A stretch of 64,000 bases of DNA from contig CAZAEQ010000008.1 in NCBI GenBank assembly GCA_964484185.1, positions 1 through 64,000 on the forward strand, given 5' to 3'. A program made the position numbers and the translations under genes. Origin of the DNA: F1-120-MAGs238 sp964484185. Its GTDB lineage: Bacteria > Planctomycetota > Phycisphaerae > Phycisphaerales > UBA1924. Within the stretch, counting starts at the first letter, position 1, and the number at the start of each line of letters is the position of its first letter. Below are positions 44,808-52,600 of this stretch, piece after piece. Under the pieces are notes generated by a model. The model had not been told where the DNA came from. It worked only from the letters and a program-made list of their open reading frames with translations, and ran no database searches.

Positions 44808-45530
44808 ATGGCATTGCCGGACAGCAACAAAGCTCCAAGCTCGAAGAAGAAGCACCAATCCACCTTGGATCTCATCGACTTGCTGGGAGACCTCACCTCG
44901 GCATGTTCATGGCTCCTCCAATCTCGAACGATCTACTCGACCAGCGCGATCTGCCCTCAATGTCGGTCTCGACAAAGCGGAACTCCTGAAACGCTGCATG
45001 ATGACTGCGAAGCTGCAAACAGGGAAGTCGAACTCCTGTGCGAAAAGACGATAAGTGCCGTCTTGCGCGGCGGATGCAAGCCGCTCGACAACGCACGCGA
45101 AGAAGAAGCAAAGGTGCTACTTCTCCAAGCCATTGATTACGTCCGAGGAGTCGCTCGGTCCACGCCAAGTGAAGTAGAGGTGCTGCCTCCAAACTTGTGG
45201 GTACTGAAGTCTGTTCCGCACTATTTTTCGCGGATACAAGGAAAACTCGAAATCGCTGTGGGAATGCCGATGAAGAAGCTCGATGTAGGTGACGACCCTC
45301 CGAATCCCGCTGTATGGGCGCCCGCTACATGGTTCTTGCAAGATATTTCCGGAAAGCTTCGTCAGGCTGCAGGCCGTGGGACGATTGACTCGACTACGGC
45401 GGAAGATGACACAAAGTACTATCGAATCTTCCAGGTTGCAGCGCGTTATCCTGACCTCATGCCACCTCCCGAACAAGTAGCGGCGAGAACTGCAACGGTT
45501 CCAAACGATGGAATACGTGGCAAGGTGTGA
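44808..45530 (+). CDS. Hypothetical protein flanked by repeats
   Basis: A 240-aa protein starting at the ATG at 44808, with GAGGAG at ideal distance. The longer frame back to 44442 runs through the tandem repeats and is rejected. The N-terminus is polar (SNKAPSSKKKHQ), then a helical part with CPQCRSRQSG ... HDDC, a possible zinc site, and a C-terminal part with NLWVLKSVPHYFSRI and YRIFQVAARYPD. I do not recognise the family. Repeats lie on both sides in opposite orientation, so it may bind them or be controlled through them. It is the first gene of the rightward mobility/replication block. Confidence 0.6.
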   Translation: MALPDSNKAPSSKKKHQSTLDLIDLLGDLTSACSWLLQSRTIYSTSAICPQCRSRQSGTPETLHDDCEAANREVELLCEKTISAVLRGGCKPLDNAREEEAKVLLLQAIDYVRGVARSTPSEVEVLPPNLWVLKSVPHYFSRIQGKLEIAVGMPMKKLDVGDDPPNPAVWAPATWFLQDISGKLRQAAGRGTIDSTTAEDDTKYYRIFQVAARYPDLMPPPEQVAARTATVPNDGIRGKV

Positions 45531-45542
45531 CAGGGTGTGACA
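45524..45542 (-). repeat. Two inverted copies of the iteron-like unit
   Basis: GGTGTGACA occurs twice, 10 bp apart, and is the reverse complement of the GTCACACC unit seen at 44694-44733. The pair overlaps the end of the hypothetical gene and precedes the HTH genes, so it could serve as an operator for them. Confidence 0.6.
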
Positions 45543-45594
45543 GTGGCCGTTGACAGCTTTACTTGAGTCGAGGACGTGCAAATGGTCTCTGCAT

Positions 45595-45918
45595 ATGCAA
45601 GAGAAACCATTTGTCCCCTCAACTCGCACAGGACGCTCGAGCGGCAGCACCTTGATCGCTGCCGCAAAAACCGCACAGCTTGATCCTCAACTTGAGAATG
45701 ACAGCAAACTGAAGCTGAGGCCGCCAGATGATGCGATGCCGTTGGCCTATCGGCCTCGTGAAGCTGCAAAGCAGCTCGGCATCGGCACAACAACATTGTG
45801 GGAACAAACGCAACCTCGCGGCCCAATTCCCTGCGTTCGCATCGGAACCGCAGTGCGATATCCGGCGGCACTCCTTGAGTCTTGGTTGAACAGCCAGGCT
45901 GCAAAGGAGCTGAAATGA
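45595..45918 (+). CDS. Excisionase-like HTH protein 1
   Basis: A 107-aa protein whose second half is a MerR/excisionase-type winged helix: LAYRPREAAKQLGIGTTTLWE, a short wing, then PCVRIGTAVRYPAALLESWL. This is the common DNA-binding form of Xis and AlpA-like regulators. The N-terminal 50 residues are polar. An ATG at 45736 would give only the HTH domain; I keep 45595 provisionally. It overlaps the next gene by 4 nt (ATGA), opening a run of six genes coupled by overlaps or very short spacing up to the integrase. Likely role: directing excision or regulating the block. Confidence 0.7.
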   Translation: MQEKPFVPSTRTGRSSGSTLIAAAKTAQLDPQLENDSKLKLRPPDDAMPLAYRPREAAKQLGIGTTTLWEQTQPRGPIPCVRIGTAVRYPAALLESWLNSQAAKELK

Positions 45919-46220
45919 GCCAAGCCCCAACTCCCAAAAAAGGCATTTCCGCACTGACAAGCGGGGCAAGCGCAAAGAGCGATCCAGGCTTCTGGAGTGG
46001 TACACCAGGAGCATCGACAACAGCAGCGAAGTTACACGGTGTCGATCCTACAAAACGAGCTGGTCTCCGCTTTCACGTTCCCGCACATTGGTTGCAGGGG
46101 GAATGCAAATCGGGAATAGACAAACGCAATCCCAAGGATGTGTTTGCACATGCGCCGCTGGCCAAACCAGTTCCCAGTGGACTGACCATTGCAGACTCGG
46201 AGCGTCCAAATGCGCATTAA
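45915..46220 (+). CDS. Hypothetical protein in the mobility operon
   Basis: A 101-aa protein with an excellent ribosome site (AAAGGAG) and a start overlapping the previous stop. It is rich in Ala, Gly, Ser and Pro with few hydrophobic stretches (ISALTSGASAKSDPGFWSG), so it may be partly disordered. The middle contains AGLRFHVPAHWLQGEC. No family recognised. Conserved gene coupling is the main reason to believe it is translated. Confidence 0.55.
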   Translation: MSQAPTPKKGISALTSGASAKSDPGFWSGTPGASTTAAKLHGVDPTKRAGLRFHVPAHWLQGECKSGIDKRNPKDVFAHAPLAKPVPSGLTIADSERPNAH

Positions 46221-46458
46221 TCCTCCATCACTGGGCAACCTCGCCACCGTCACAGTGCCAGTGCTTTCGCCGTTGAACCTCGACCGCTACGACGCCGGCC
46301 TGTATCTCGGCATCAGTGTCCGCACCCTTGCAAATCTTCGCACCGATGGCAAATTGATTCCGATCACGATCAACGGTCGTGTGCTCTACCCCAAATCGAC
46401 CCTGGACGCATTTCAGGCCGAGCGCATCGCTGCCTCCAAATCAGAAGGTGCAGCATGA
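46210..46458 (+). CDS. Excisionase-like HTH protein 2
   Basis: An 82-aa protein: NLDRYDAGLYLGISVRTLAN, then GKLIPITINGRVLYPKSTLDAF, which is a textbook helix-turn-helix 17/excisionase domain (recognition helix, then a two-strand wing). I start at the ATG at 46210, overlapping the preceding gene by 11 nt. The next gene overlaps its stop by 4 nt. Together with the neighbours it gives three small HTH proteins in a row, probably with divided roles in excision and control of replication. Confidence 0.72.
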   Translation: MRINPPSLGNLATVTVPVLSPLNLDRYDAGLYLGISVRTLANLRTDGKLIPITINGRVLYPKSTLDAFQAERIAASKSEGAA

Positions 46459-46658
46459 AGCGCTTAGCAATCAAAGGTCCCGCCGAGATGCTCTGGACCG
46501 AAGCGGAGACTGCTCGCGTCATTAAGAAGACTGCAGTCGAATTGTCTGAATTAAGGGAGTCAGGGAAGATCAAGTTCGTGATCATCGCCGGCACACCTCT
46601 GTATTCCGCGGCACACATTTATGACTACCTCAAGTTAGCGCGAGCGAGGGAAACTTGA
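46455..46658 (+). CDS. Excisionase-like HTH protein 3
   Basis: A 67-aa protein with the order WTEAETARVIKKTAVELSEL, a turn, then GKIKFVIIAGTPLYSAAHIY, again a small winged helix like MerR/Xis proteins but more divergent than the two before it. Start ATG overlaps the previous stop (ATGA). Its stop overlaps the TTG start of the initiator-like gene. Function inferred only from fold and position. Confidence 0.65.
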   Translation: MKRLAIKGPAEMLWTEAETARVIKKTAVELSELRESGKIKFVIIAGTPLYSAAHIYDYLKLARARET

Positions 46659-47509
46659 ACGCGCCAGAAGCCAGTACAAAGCAGCTGCGCGCCAAGGTTG
46701 ACAACAACACGCTCGTCGGTCTCATTCACCGATCCGGCCTCCCACGCCCACTCAAGACCTTCATGAACACTCTTACATCGTTCAGAAACCACAAAAACTA
46801 CCTTTGTAACCCGGCTGTCAGCACCATCGCGCAACGCATGGGATGCGATGAGAGCACTGTCTGGCGCGCGTTGAGGGCCGCCAAGGTAGCCGGGGTCGTT
46901 TCTGTCTCCACCACCGGAGGCGGCCACTGGCGAAGCAATGTCTCGAACTCCTACACGATTCATCCCGAAGCTGTCATCAACTACAAGAGGGATGGCAATC
47001 TGCCACCCCATGTTCGGAAGCAGGGGTCGCAAATTGCCAGTGATGGTCTGGCAAATTGCGACGAGAGGGATGGCAAATTGCCATTTAAACCTAGTAAGGA
47101 AGAACCAAAGAGAGAACCAAAGAAGGCGAAGACTGCGTCAGCGTCACGTTCAAATCGCCGTTCTGGGTCTCATCCGCTTCCCCCACTGCCCGAATCGCTT
47201 TCGCATGGCAACCTCCCCGAGCGATGGGACGCATGGGTGCATTATCGCGCAACAGAGTACCAGGCCGGAAAACATCCGCTTACCGCAACGGCATGTGACA
47301 TCCTGTTCAAGAAGATGGCCAAGTGGGGTACAGAGAGATCCTGCGAAGCGATCGACACCGCGATCTCTTCTGGCTATCGCGCGTTCTTTGAGCCCAACAG
47401 CTCTCAACCAAACTCGAATCAAACAACAATATCGCTTGTGAGAACCACAGATGCCGAACTGAACGCCATCCTCGCACAGGCACCCAGTACGAACCGGAGT
47501 CGCTCATGA
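46655..47509 (+). CDS. Initiator-like HTH protein with palindromic repeats in its gene
   Basis: A 284-aa protein. Residues 20-110 contain a winged helix typical of phage/plasmid replication initiators and primosome-like proteins: LKTFMNTLTSFRNHKN, AQRMGCDESTVWRALRAAKVAG, then a wing (GGGHWRSNVSN). The central part (residues 113-143) is encoded by the repeated palindromes and reads DGNLPP ... SQIASDGLANCDERDGKLPF. A basic linker follows, and the C-terminus has ERWDAWVHYRATEYQAGKHP, like DnaB- or DnaC-loading tails. The TTG start overlaps the previous stop. The arrangement of origin-like repeats within the initiator gene recalls lambda O. Replication function is an inference. Confidence 0.65.
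   Translation: MNAPEASTKQLRAKVDNNTLVGLIHRSGLPRPLKTFMNTLTSFRNHKNYLCNPAVSTIAQRMGCDESTVWRALRAAKVAGVVSVSTTGGGHWRSNVSNSYTIHPEAVINYKRDGNLPPHVRKQGSQIASDGLANCDERDGKLPFKPSKEEPKREPKKAKTASASRSNRRSGSHPLPPLPESLSHGNLPERWDAWVHYRATEYQAGKHPLTATACDILFKKMAKWGTERSCEAIDTAISSGYRAFFEPNSSQPNSNQTTISLVRTTDAELNAILAQAPSTNRSRS
46994..47083 (+). repeat. Four palindromic GGCAAATTGCC repeats
   Basis: Copies at 46994-47005 (degenerate), 47029-47038, 47050-47059 and 47071-47083 (perfect, TGGCAAATTGCCA). The last three are spaced 21-22 bp, two helical turns. They lie inside the initiator-like gene and are candidate binding sites for its product, i.e. an origin. Confidence 0.65.
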
Positions 47510-48189
47510 ATGATCCCAAACAAGTACTCTCGATGCTTATCGAAATCTGGCCCAAGGCGAAGGACTGGATGCCAGCGTCGATTCTTGGGGAACTCGCCAA
47601 CCGCATAGCTCGGTTCGGACTCGATGCAGGACAGATCAAGGCTGTCCTGATCGATCACGCACTCACTGACGACGCGAGCGGCAAGCCGCGATCAGAGAAG
47701 CTCCTCGCACGGTTGAAGGTGATTCACGAGGGTGAAACAAATGCACGCAATCCAACCCCCGTTAACACAGACGGGGACACCTTTATCGAAATGCAGCGCC
47801 GGATTCAGGGCAAGCAAAATCGAGCTGCACTTGATCAACCAGGCTGGAAGATCCTGGCAGCGTGGTTCGACCATGAGTTTACCAATCGTCAGGCAACGCC
47901 TGATCAGCGCCTTCAAGCAGCCAAGTACGTCGCTTCGATGTTGAGAGCTTACGGAGCGCCATACAACGATTCGGTCTATGCCGCGGCAGCAATCTACGAA
48001 CTCGACCCGTTTGCACTTAACCGACACATTGCAGAGTCCTTGGTGCTCGCGATGAAAGCAAGACTTCGATCCCCTCGCGTGATGACCGGACATGCACTCC
48101 CCTCCGGAAAGTCCCATGTAAAACCGCCGGCAATGTCTGGCGTCAGCCCAATTTCTGCTATCCTTGCACGCTCCACGGAGGTAAAGTGA
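47506..48189 (+). CDS. Hypothetical protein next to the integrase
   Basis: A 227-aa, mostly helical protein: VLSMLIEIWPKAKDWMPASI, LGELANRIARFGLDAGQIKAV, then PDQRLQAAKYVASMLRAYGAP. Helical density suggests a helicase-loader or replication accessory role, which would suit its place directly after the initiator-like gene (4-nt overlap), but I recognise no family. It ends 3 bp before the integrase start, so the integrase belongs to the same transcript. Confidence 0.55.
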   Translation: MNDPKQVLSMLIEIWPKAKDWMPASILGELANRIARFGLDAGQIKAVLIDHALTDDASGKPRSEKLLARLKVIHEGETNARNPTPVNTDGDTFIEMQRRIQGKQNRAALDQPGWKILAAWFDHEFTNRQATPDQRLQAAKYVASMLRAYGAPYNDSVYAAAAIYELDPFALNRHIAESLVLAMKARLRSPRVMTGHALPSGKSHVKPPAMSGVSPISAILARSTEVK

Positions 48190-48192
48190 CCC

Positions 48193-49524
48193 ATGGCATC
48201 CATTAGCACCAAAACGTCCGGATCGCGCCGCATCCTTTTCGGCAGTGGCAAGAACCGCCAGGGCCTGTACTTGGGCAAGGTAAACCAGCGGCAGGCCGAG
48301 ACCATCCTCGGCTACGTCGAGAACCTAATCGCCGCCCACACCACTCAGACGGCCTGCGGCGACGCCGCCACTAATGCATGGGTGGCGTCGCTGGGGGATG
48401 ATTATTACAACAAGCTCGCGGCTCTCGAACTTGTACCCGATCGTGCAAAGAGCAAATTGACACTGGCTCACCTCATTGAGCAGTTTGAGGCGTCGAAGGC
48501 GGTGAAGCCGAGCACCGTGGCTGCAATCAAGCAGGGCACGCAGTCTCTCTGTGATTACTTCACGCCGGAGCGGATTCTCTTGACCATCACCCCCCTCGAC
48601 GCCGAGAAGTGGAGAAAGGATCTGGGAGAGAAGAAAATCGCCATGGCGACGCAGAGTAAACGGACACAGATTGCCAAGCAGCTCTTCGGCCGGGCCGTCA
48701 AGTGGGGAATGATCCCTTCGAACCCATTTGAAGATGTGCGGGCCGGTTCGCAGACTAACTCGCGCCGTCAGTACTTCGTTGAGCGGGAAGACATCTTCAA
48801 AGTCATTGACAAGTGCCCCGACATTGAATGGAAGCTGATCATCGCGCTTTGTCGATTCGCTGGCCTGAGATGCCCATCTGAAGTTCTCGCCCTTCGCTGG
48901 TCCGATGTTCACTTCGACACTTCCCGCTTGGTCGTGACAAGTGAGAAGACCAAGCACCACGCTGGCAAGGAACAACGGGATGTTCCGATCGTCCCCGCCC
49001 TACTGCCGCTGCTCCTAGAGGCACAAGAGTTGGCTCCACCCGGCGCCGAATTCGTCATCACTCGCTATCGCCGACAAAAGGTAAATCTCCGCACTCAGTT
49101 CGGGAAGATCCTGAATCGAGCTGGCGTTAACCCCTGGCCTCGGTTATTTCAGAATCTGCGAGCAACATGTGAAACCGAACTTGCTGCAGCTGGCCACCCC
49201 CTTCAGAGCATCGCCAAATGGCTGGGGCACAGCCCGGCGGTGGCGGCAAAGCATTATTTGCAGGTCCGCGAGGCCGATTATGCTGCTGCTTCTGGGGTTG
49301 CACATCGTTCCCCTGTCGAGGGATACGAATACGACGCACATGGGGGCAAAATTGCGACGCTGCACCCGGTTGCACGCCGGGGTACACACTGGCATCAGCC
49401 GCCCCAGAAAGCTCAAAACAGCCCAGAAAACACGGGTGTTTGTAACCCTGTGCCCAAAACAACAACACCTTGCACGGATGTGCAAGGTGATGGTGAATGG
49501 GCGATACTGGGCTCGAACCAGTGA
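48193..49524 (+). CDS. Island integrase (tyrosine recombinase)
   Basis: A 443-aa recombinase with an arm-binding N-terminus (GSRRILFGSGKNRQGLYLG), a core-binding domain (LAHLIEQFEASKAVKPSTV) and the catalytic domain: box I Arg in FAGLRCPSEVLALRW, Lys in SEKTKHH, box II LFQNLRATCE (Asn for the first His), GHSPAVAAKHYLQV with the His and Tyr nucleophile. The last 8 codons (WAILGSNQ) are encoded by the 3' half of the tRNA-Val gene on the other strand, with the stop in the tRNA. The att core is thus inside the integrase gene. Each excision would detach the last codons, so the protein end may differ in the circular form. A hairpin at 49466-49489 lies within its 3' region. Confidence 0.92.
   Translation: MASISTKTSGSRRILFGSGKNRQGLYLGKVNQRQAETILGYVENLIAAHTTQTACGDAATNAWVASLGDDYYNKLAALELVPDRAKSKLTLAHLIEQFEASKAVKPSTVAAIKQGTQSLCDYFTPERILLTITPLDAEKWRKDLGEKKIAMATQSKRTQIAKQLFGRAVKWGMIPSNPFEDVRAGSQTNSRRQYFVEREDIFKVIDKCPDIEWKLIIALCRFAGLRCPSEVLALRWSDVHFDTSRLVVTSEKTKHHAGKEQRDVPIVPALLPLLLEAQELAPPGAEFVITRYRRQKVNLRTQFGKILNRAGVNPWPRLFQNLRATCETELAAAGHPLQSIAKWLGHSPAVAAKHYLQVREADYAAASGVAHRSPVEGYEYDAHGGKIATLHPVARRGTHWHQPPQKAQNSPENTGVCNPVPKTTTPCTDVQGDGEWAILGSNQ
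49466..49489. terminator. Hairpin next to the tRNA, inside the integrase 3' end
   Basis: A perfect 10-bp stem, CACCTTGCAC with GTGCAAGGTG, and a GGAT loop, ending 8 nt before the att core. It mirrors the hairpin at 3046-3075 in stem-base sequence, loop size and distance to the core. It may end tRNA transcription from the right or form part of the attachment site. Confidence 0.6.
49498..49510 (+). repeat. Right attachment-site repeat inside tRNA-Val
   Basis: TGGGCGATACTGG, covering the discriminator base, acceptor stem and part of the T-stem of the tRNA. Identical to 3084-3096. The overlap with a tRNA 3' end is the usual target of tyrosine integrases. Confidence 0.72.
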
Positions 49525-49571
49525 CCTCATGCGTGTCATGCATGCGCGCTAGCCAACTGCGCCAATCGCCC
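49498..49571 (-). tRNA. tRNA-Val (anticodon GAC)
   Basis: Folding the minus strand gives a complete 74-nt cloverleaf: acceptor stem GGGCGAT with ATCGCCC, a 4-bp D-stem (GCGC with GCGC), anticodon stem CATGC with GCATG around the loop ATGACAC, a 5-nt variable loop AGGTC, and T-stem ACTGG with CCAGT around TTCGAGC. Loop positions 34-36 read GAC, so it decodes GUC/GUU valine codons. The CCA end is not encoded. All stems pair perfectly although the island is inserted at its 3' end, so the tRNA should remain functional. Confidence 0.93.
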
Positions 49572-49631
49572 CTTTAGGTGGCATAAGTATACCCACTATC
49601 GGCCGATTTGCCAGTGGCCTGAAAAACCCCT

Positions 49632-52600
49632 TTAGAAGCGGCTGAAGATCACCAGGAAGTCCAGATAATCGAAGAAATCGATGACTCCGTCGTTATTGAA
49701 GTCTGCCCCGCCGGTCTGGTTCGAGAAATCCTGCACAAAGTCGAGGTAGTCGAACAGGTCGACGATTGTGTCGCTGTTGTAATCGGCCAGGGATGAGAAG
49801 GCGAAGATGATGTGGCGGTTGTCGTTGAACATGAAGTTCTTGCCATCGACACCTGGGGGTGGCATCACGGTTGATGAGAAGCCACCGATGATCGTTCGGT
49901 TCGTCAGGGTGACAGTGAGAATATTGAAAGTGCTCACGATCGGCGGCTGATAGTTTCCAACGAATGAGATGTTGAGCACACCATCGAGAGTGGCATTGAA
50001 GGCTGTCACGTTGATTCGACCGTACTGGCTTGTGGTCGTGCCAGCGATAGTAGCGTTGACAACACTCGTGCTGGAAGCGACAAATCCAGCCGAAGCGCTC
50101 ACTGTGAGAAGGCCGCCCGGGCCAACATTGATGATGCCGGAATTTGTGAACGCGCCATTCCCTCCAACGGTCATTTCGCCAGTTTGGATATCCAGCGTTC
50201 CAGGATTAGACCATGCCGCGATGTTGTTTGTTACGCGGCCGCCGTTCAGCGTGCGAATAGTGCCATTATTTGTGAACGCTGTCGGGCTGATCGAAATCGT
50301 TTGACCATTCGATTCGCTGCTTATGAGTCCATTGTTGATCACGGTCGCAGCAGAGCTATTGGCAATGTTCACTCCGCCACCCGCACCAGTGACTACGCGA
50401 ACCACCGCGAGCGGTCCGTATGTTACTGTTCCAGCGCCGCCGACTGCATGCGAGATAACGCGTGCGCCAGTCGCCGCCCCTTCAACAAGAACTGTCGAGT
50501 TCAGGAGATATCCCGGCGTGAGGTTAAGGGTTGCGTTGTTTGCGGCCAGGTGTGCAACAGTAAAGTTTGTGGAACCTAGCAAAGTCATTGACGAGCTTGT
50601 CACGTCGAGTGTCAAATCGCCGTTCACGGCGACGTTGTTAAGCGTGCCGCCGGAGGTTGTTCCACGCAGGAAGCCGGTGGTCACATTGACCGTGCCGCCG
50701 AGAATGGTCCCGCCCAGGAGTCGCCATGAACCCGCCGCGGCGTTGATCGTCTGGGTTGCTCCGGTGTTGTCCAGATTGCCTGAAATGTGGAGATTTCCGG
50801 TGACACCGGCGAGCAGGCCTGTGTTTGTAAAGTTGTTTGAGATGTTTAGCGTGCCGGCAACAGCCTGAATGGTTCCAGCATTGGCCATGGTGCTGTTATT
50901 AATTATCAGTGTCTGACCGGTCGCTTCCGCACTGATAAGGCCGTTGTTCACGAGATTGGCGACGGAGCTGTTATTGAGGTTCAGCCCCCCGCCGGATCCT
51001 GCCGCCAATCGAATGATTCCCGTAGCGCCGATGGTAACCGTTCCCGCTCCGCCGAACGCAAATGTGACGTTGCGAGTGCCGGTAGCAACACCCTCGGCTA
51101 CGACGAGTGAATTCAGAATGTACCCGGGGGCCATGTTCAGAGTCGTGTTATTCGCAGAGAGTCGCGCCGCGTTAAACGTAGTAACGCCGGTCAATCCCAT
51201 GTTGGACGATGTGACATTCAGCAAGATATCGCCATTGATTGCTACGCCATTGAGCAGACCACCGCTTGTAGTTCCGCGGAGCGTCGTCCCATCTGCAAGG
51301 TTAACGGTGCCATTGGCAATGGTGCCCCCGAGCATGTTCCATGAGCCAGTGGTCGCGTTAAGCTGAATGGCGCTTCCTGTGTTCGTGATGGTTCCGGCGA
51401 TGTTGACGGTGCCACCGGCTGTAGTCATTGCGCCGATCCCGGCAGTTGCGTTTAGATTTCCATCGATTTGGAACACGCCACCGGTCGAATCGAGAATTCC
51501 CGTATTTGTCCAGTTGGTGTTATTCACCCGGATGGTTCCGGCTGTCACACGCAAGGTACCGTTGTTGGCGAGCGTTGAATTGTTCAGAATCAGGGTCTGC
51601 CCCGTTGCCTCAGCAGAGATCAATCCGTTGTTCACGAGCGTTGCGACCGAACTGTTGTTAACGGACAATCCACCGGCCGCGCCAGCCGCCAGTCGCACAA
51701 TTGCCGATGCGCCGAACGTGACCGTACCGACACCGCCAACCGCCATGGTGATGTTGCGAGTCCCAGTTGTTGCCCCTTCTGCCACTACCAGCGAGTTCAG
51801 GGTGTAGCCGGGAGCCATCCCCAATGTCACGTTGTTGCCGGTGAGACGGGCCGCTGTGAAGGAGGTGTTTCCTGCGAGTGTGATGCTTGAAGATGTAACG
51901 TTGAGCAGCAGTTCACCGTTCAGGGCAACACTGCTGAGGGTCCCACCACTAGTCGTGGTACGGAGCGATGTGCCATCTGCAAAGTTCATCGTTCCGCCGA
52001 CAATCGATCCGCCCAATATATTCCAGGAACCCGTAGTTGCATTGAGTTGAATGGTGTTGCCCGTGTTCGTGATCGCACCAGCGATATTGACCGTGCCAGC
52101 GGCAGTGGTCATGGTTCCAATCCCGGCAGCAGCGTTCAGGGTCCCATCGAATTGGAACGTGCCGCCGGTCGCATCCAGAGTTCCAGCGTTCGTCCAATTG
52201 GTGTTATTCACCCGGATGGTTCCGGCTGTCACACGCAGAGTACCGTTGTTGGTAAGTGTTGAATTGTTCACCAGCAGAGTCTGCCCCGTGGCTTCCGCAG
52301 AGATCAATCCACTGCTCACAAGTGTTGCAACTGAACTGTTGCTCAAGGATAATCCACCGCCCGAGCCAGCCGCCAGTCGCACAATTGCCGATGCGCCGAA
52401 CGTGACCGTACCGACGCCACCCGAAGCCAAGCTGATATTGCGAGTTCCGGCCGTTGCCCCTTCTGCCACTACCAGGGAGTTCAGGGTGTAGCCGGGAGCC
52501 ATGCCCAAAGTCACGTTGTTGCCAGTGAGACGGGCCGCTGTGAAGGAGGTTGTTCCGGCCAGCGTAATGCTTGAAGAAGTAGCATTAAGAACAAGCTCTC

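Larger units (their letters stand above)
3084..49510. mobile_element. Composite genomic island inserted at the 3' end of tRNA-Val(GAC)
   Basis: The boundaries are defined by a 13-bp direct repeat, TGGGCGATACTGG, at 3084-3096 and 49498-49510. The right copy is the acceptor/T-stem part of an intact tRNA-Val gene. A tyrosine recombinase gene lies immediately inside the right end and overlaps the tRNA, which is the standard layout for tRNA-targeted islands. Each repeat copy is preceded by a terminator-like hairpin at the same 8-nt distance. Cargo includes two further recombinase genes, an unusual glycosyltransferase/SLOG operon, a nuclease-helicase, a CARF/sigma-54 module and a large defence operon, suggesting stepwise assembly. 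Excision activity is inferred, not shown. Confidence 0.72.
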
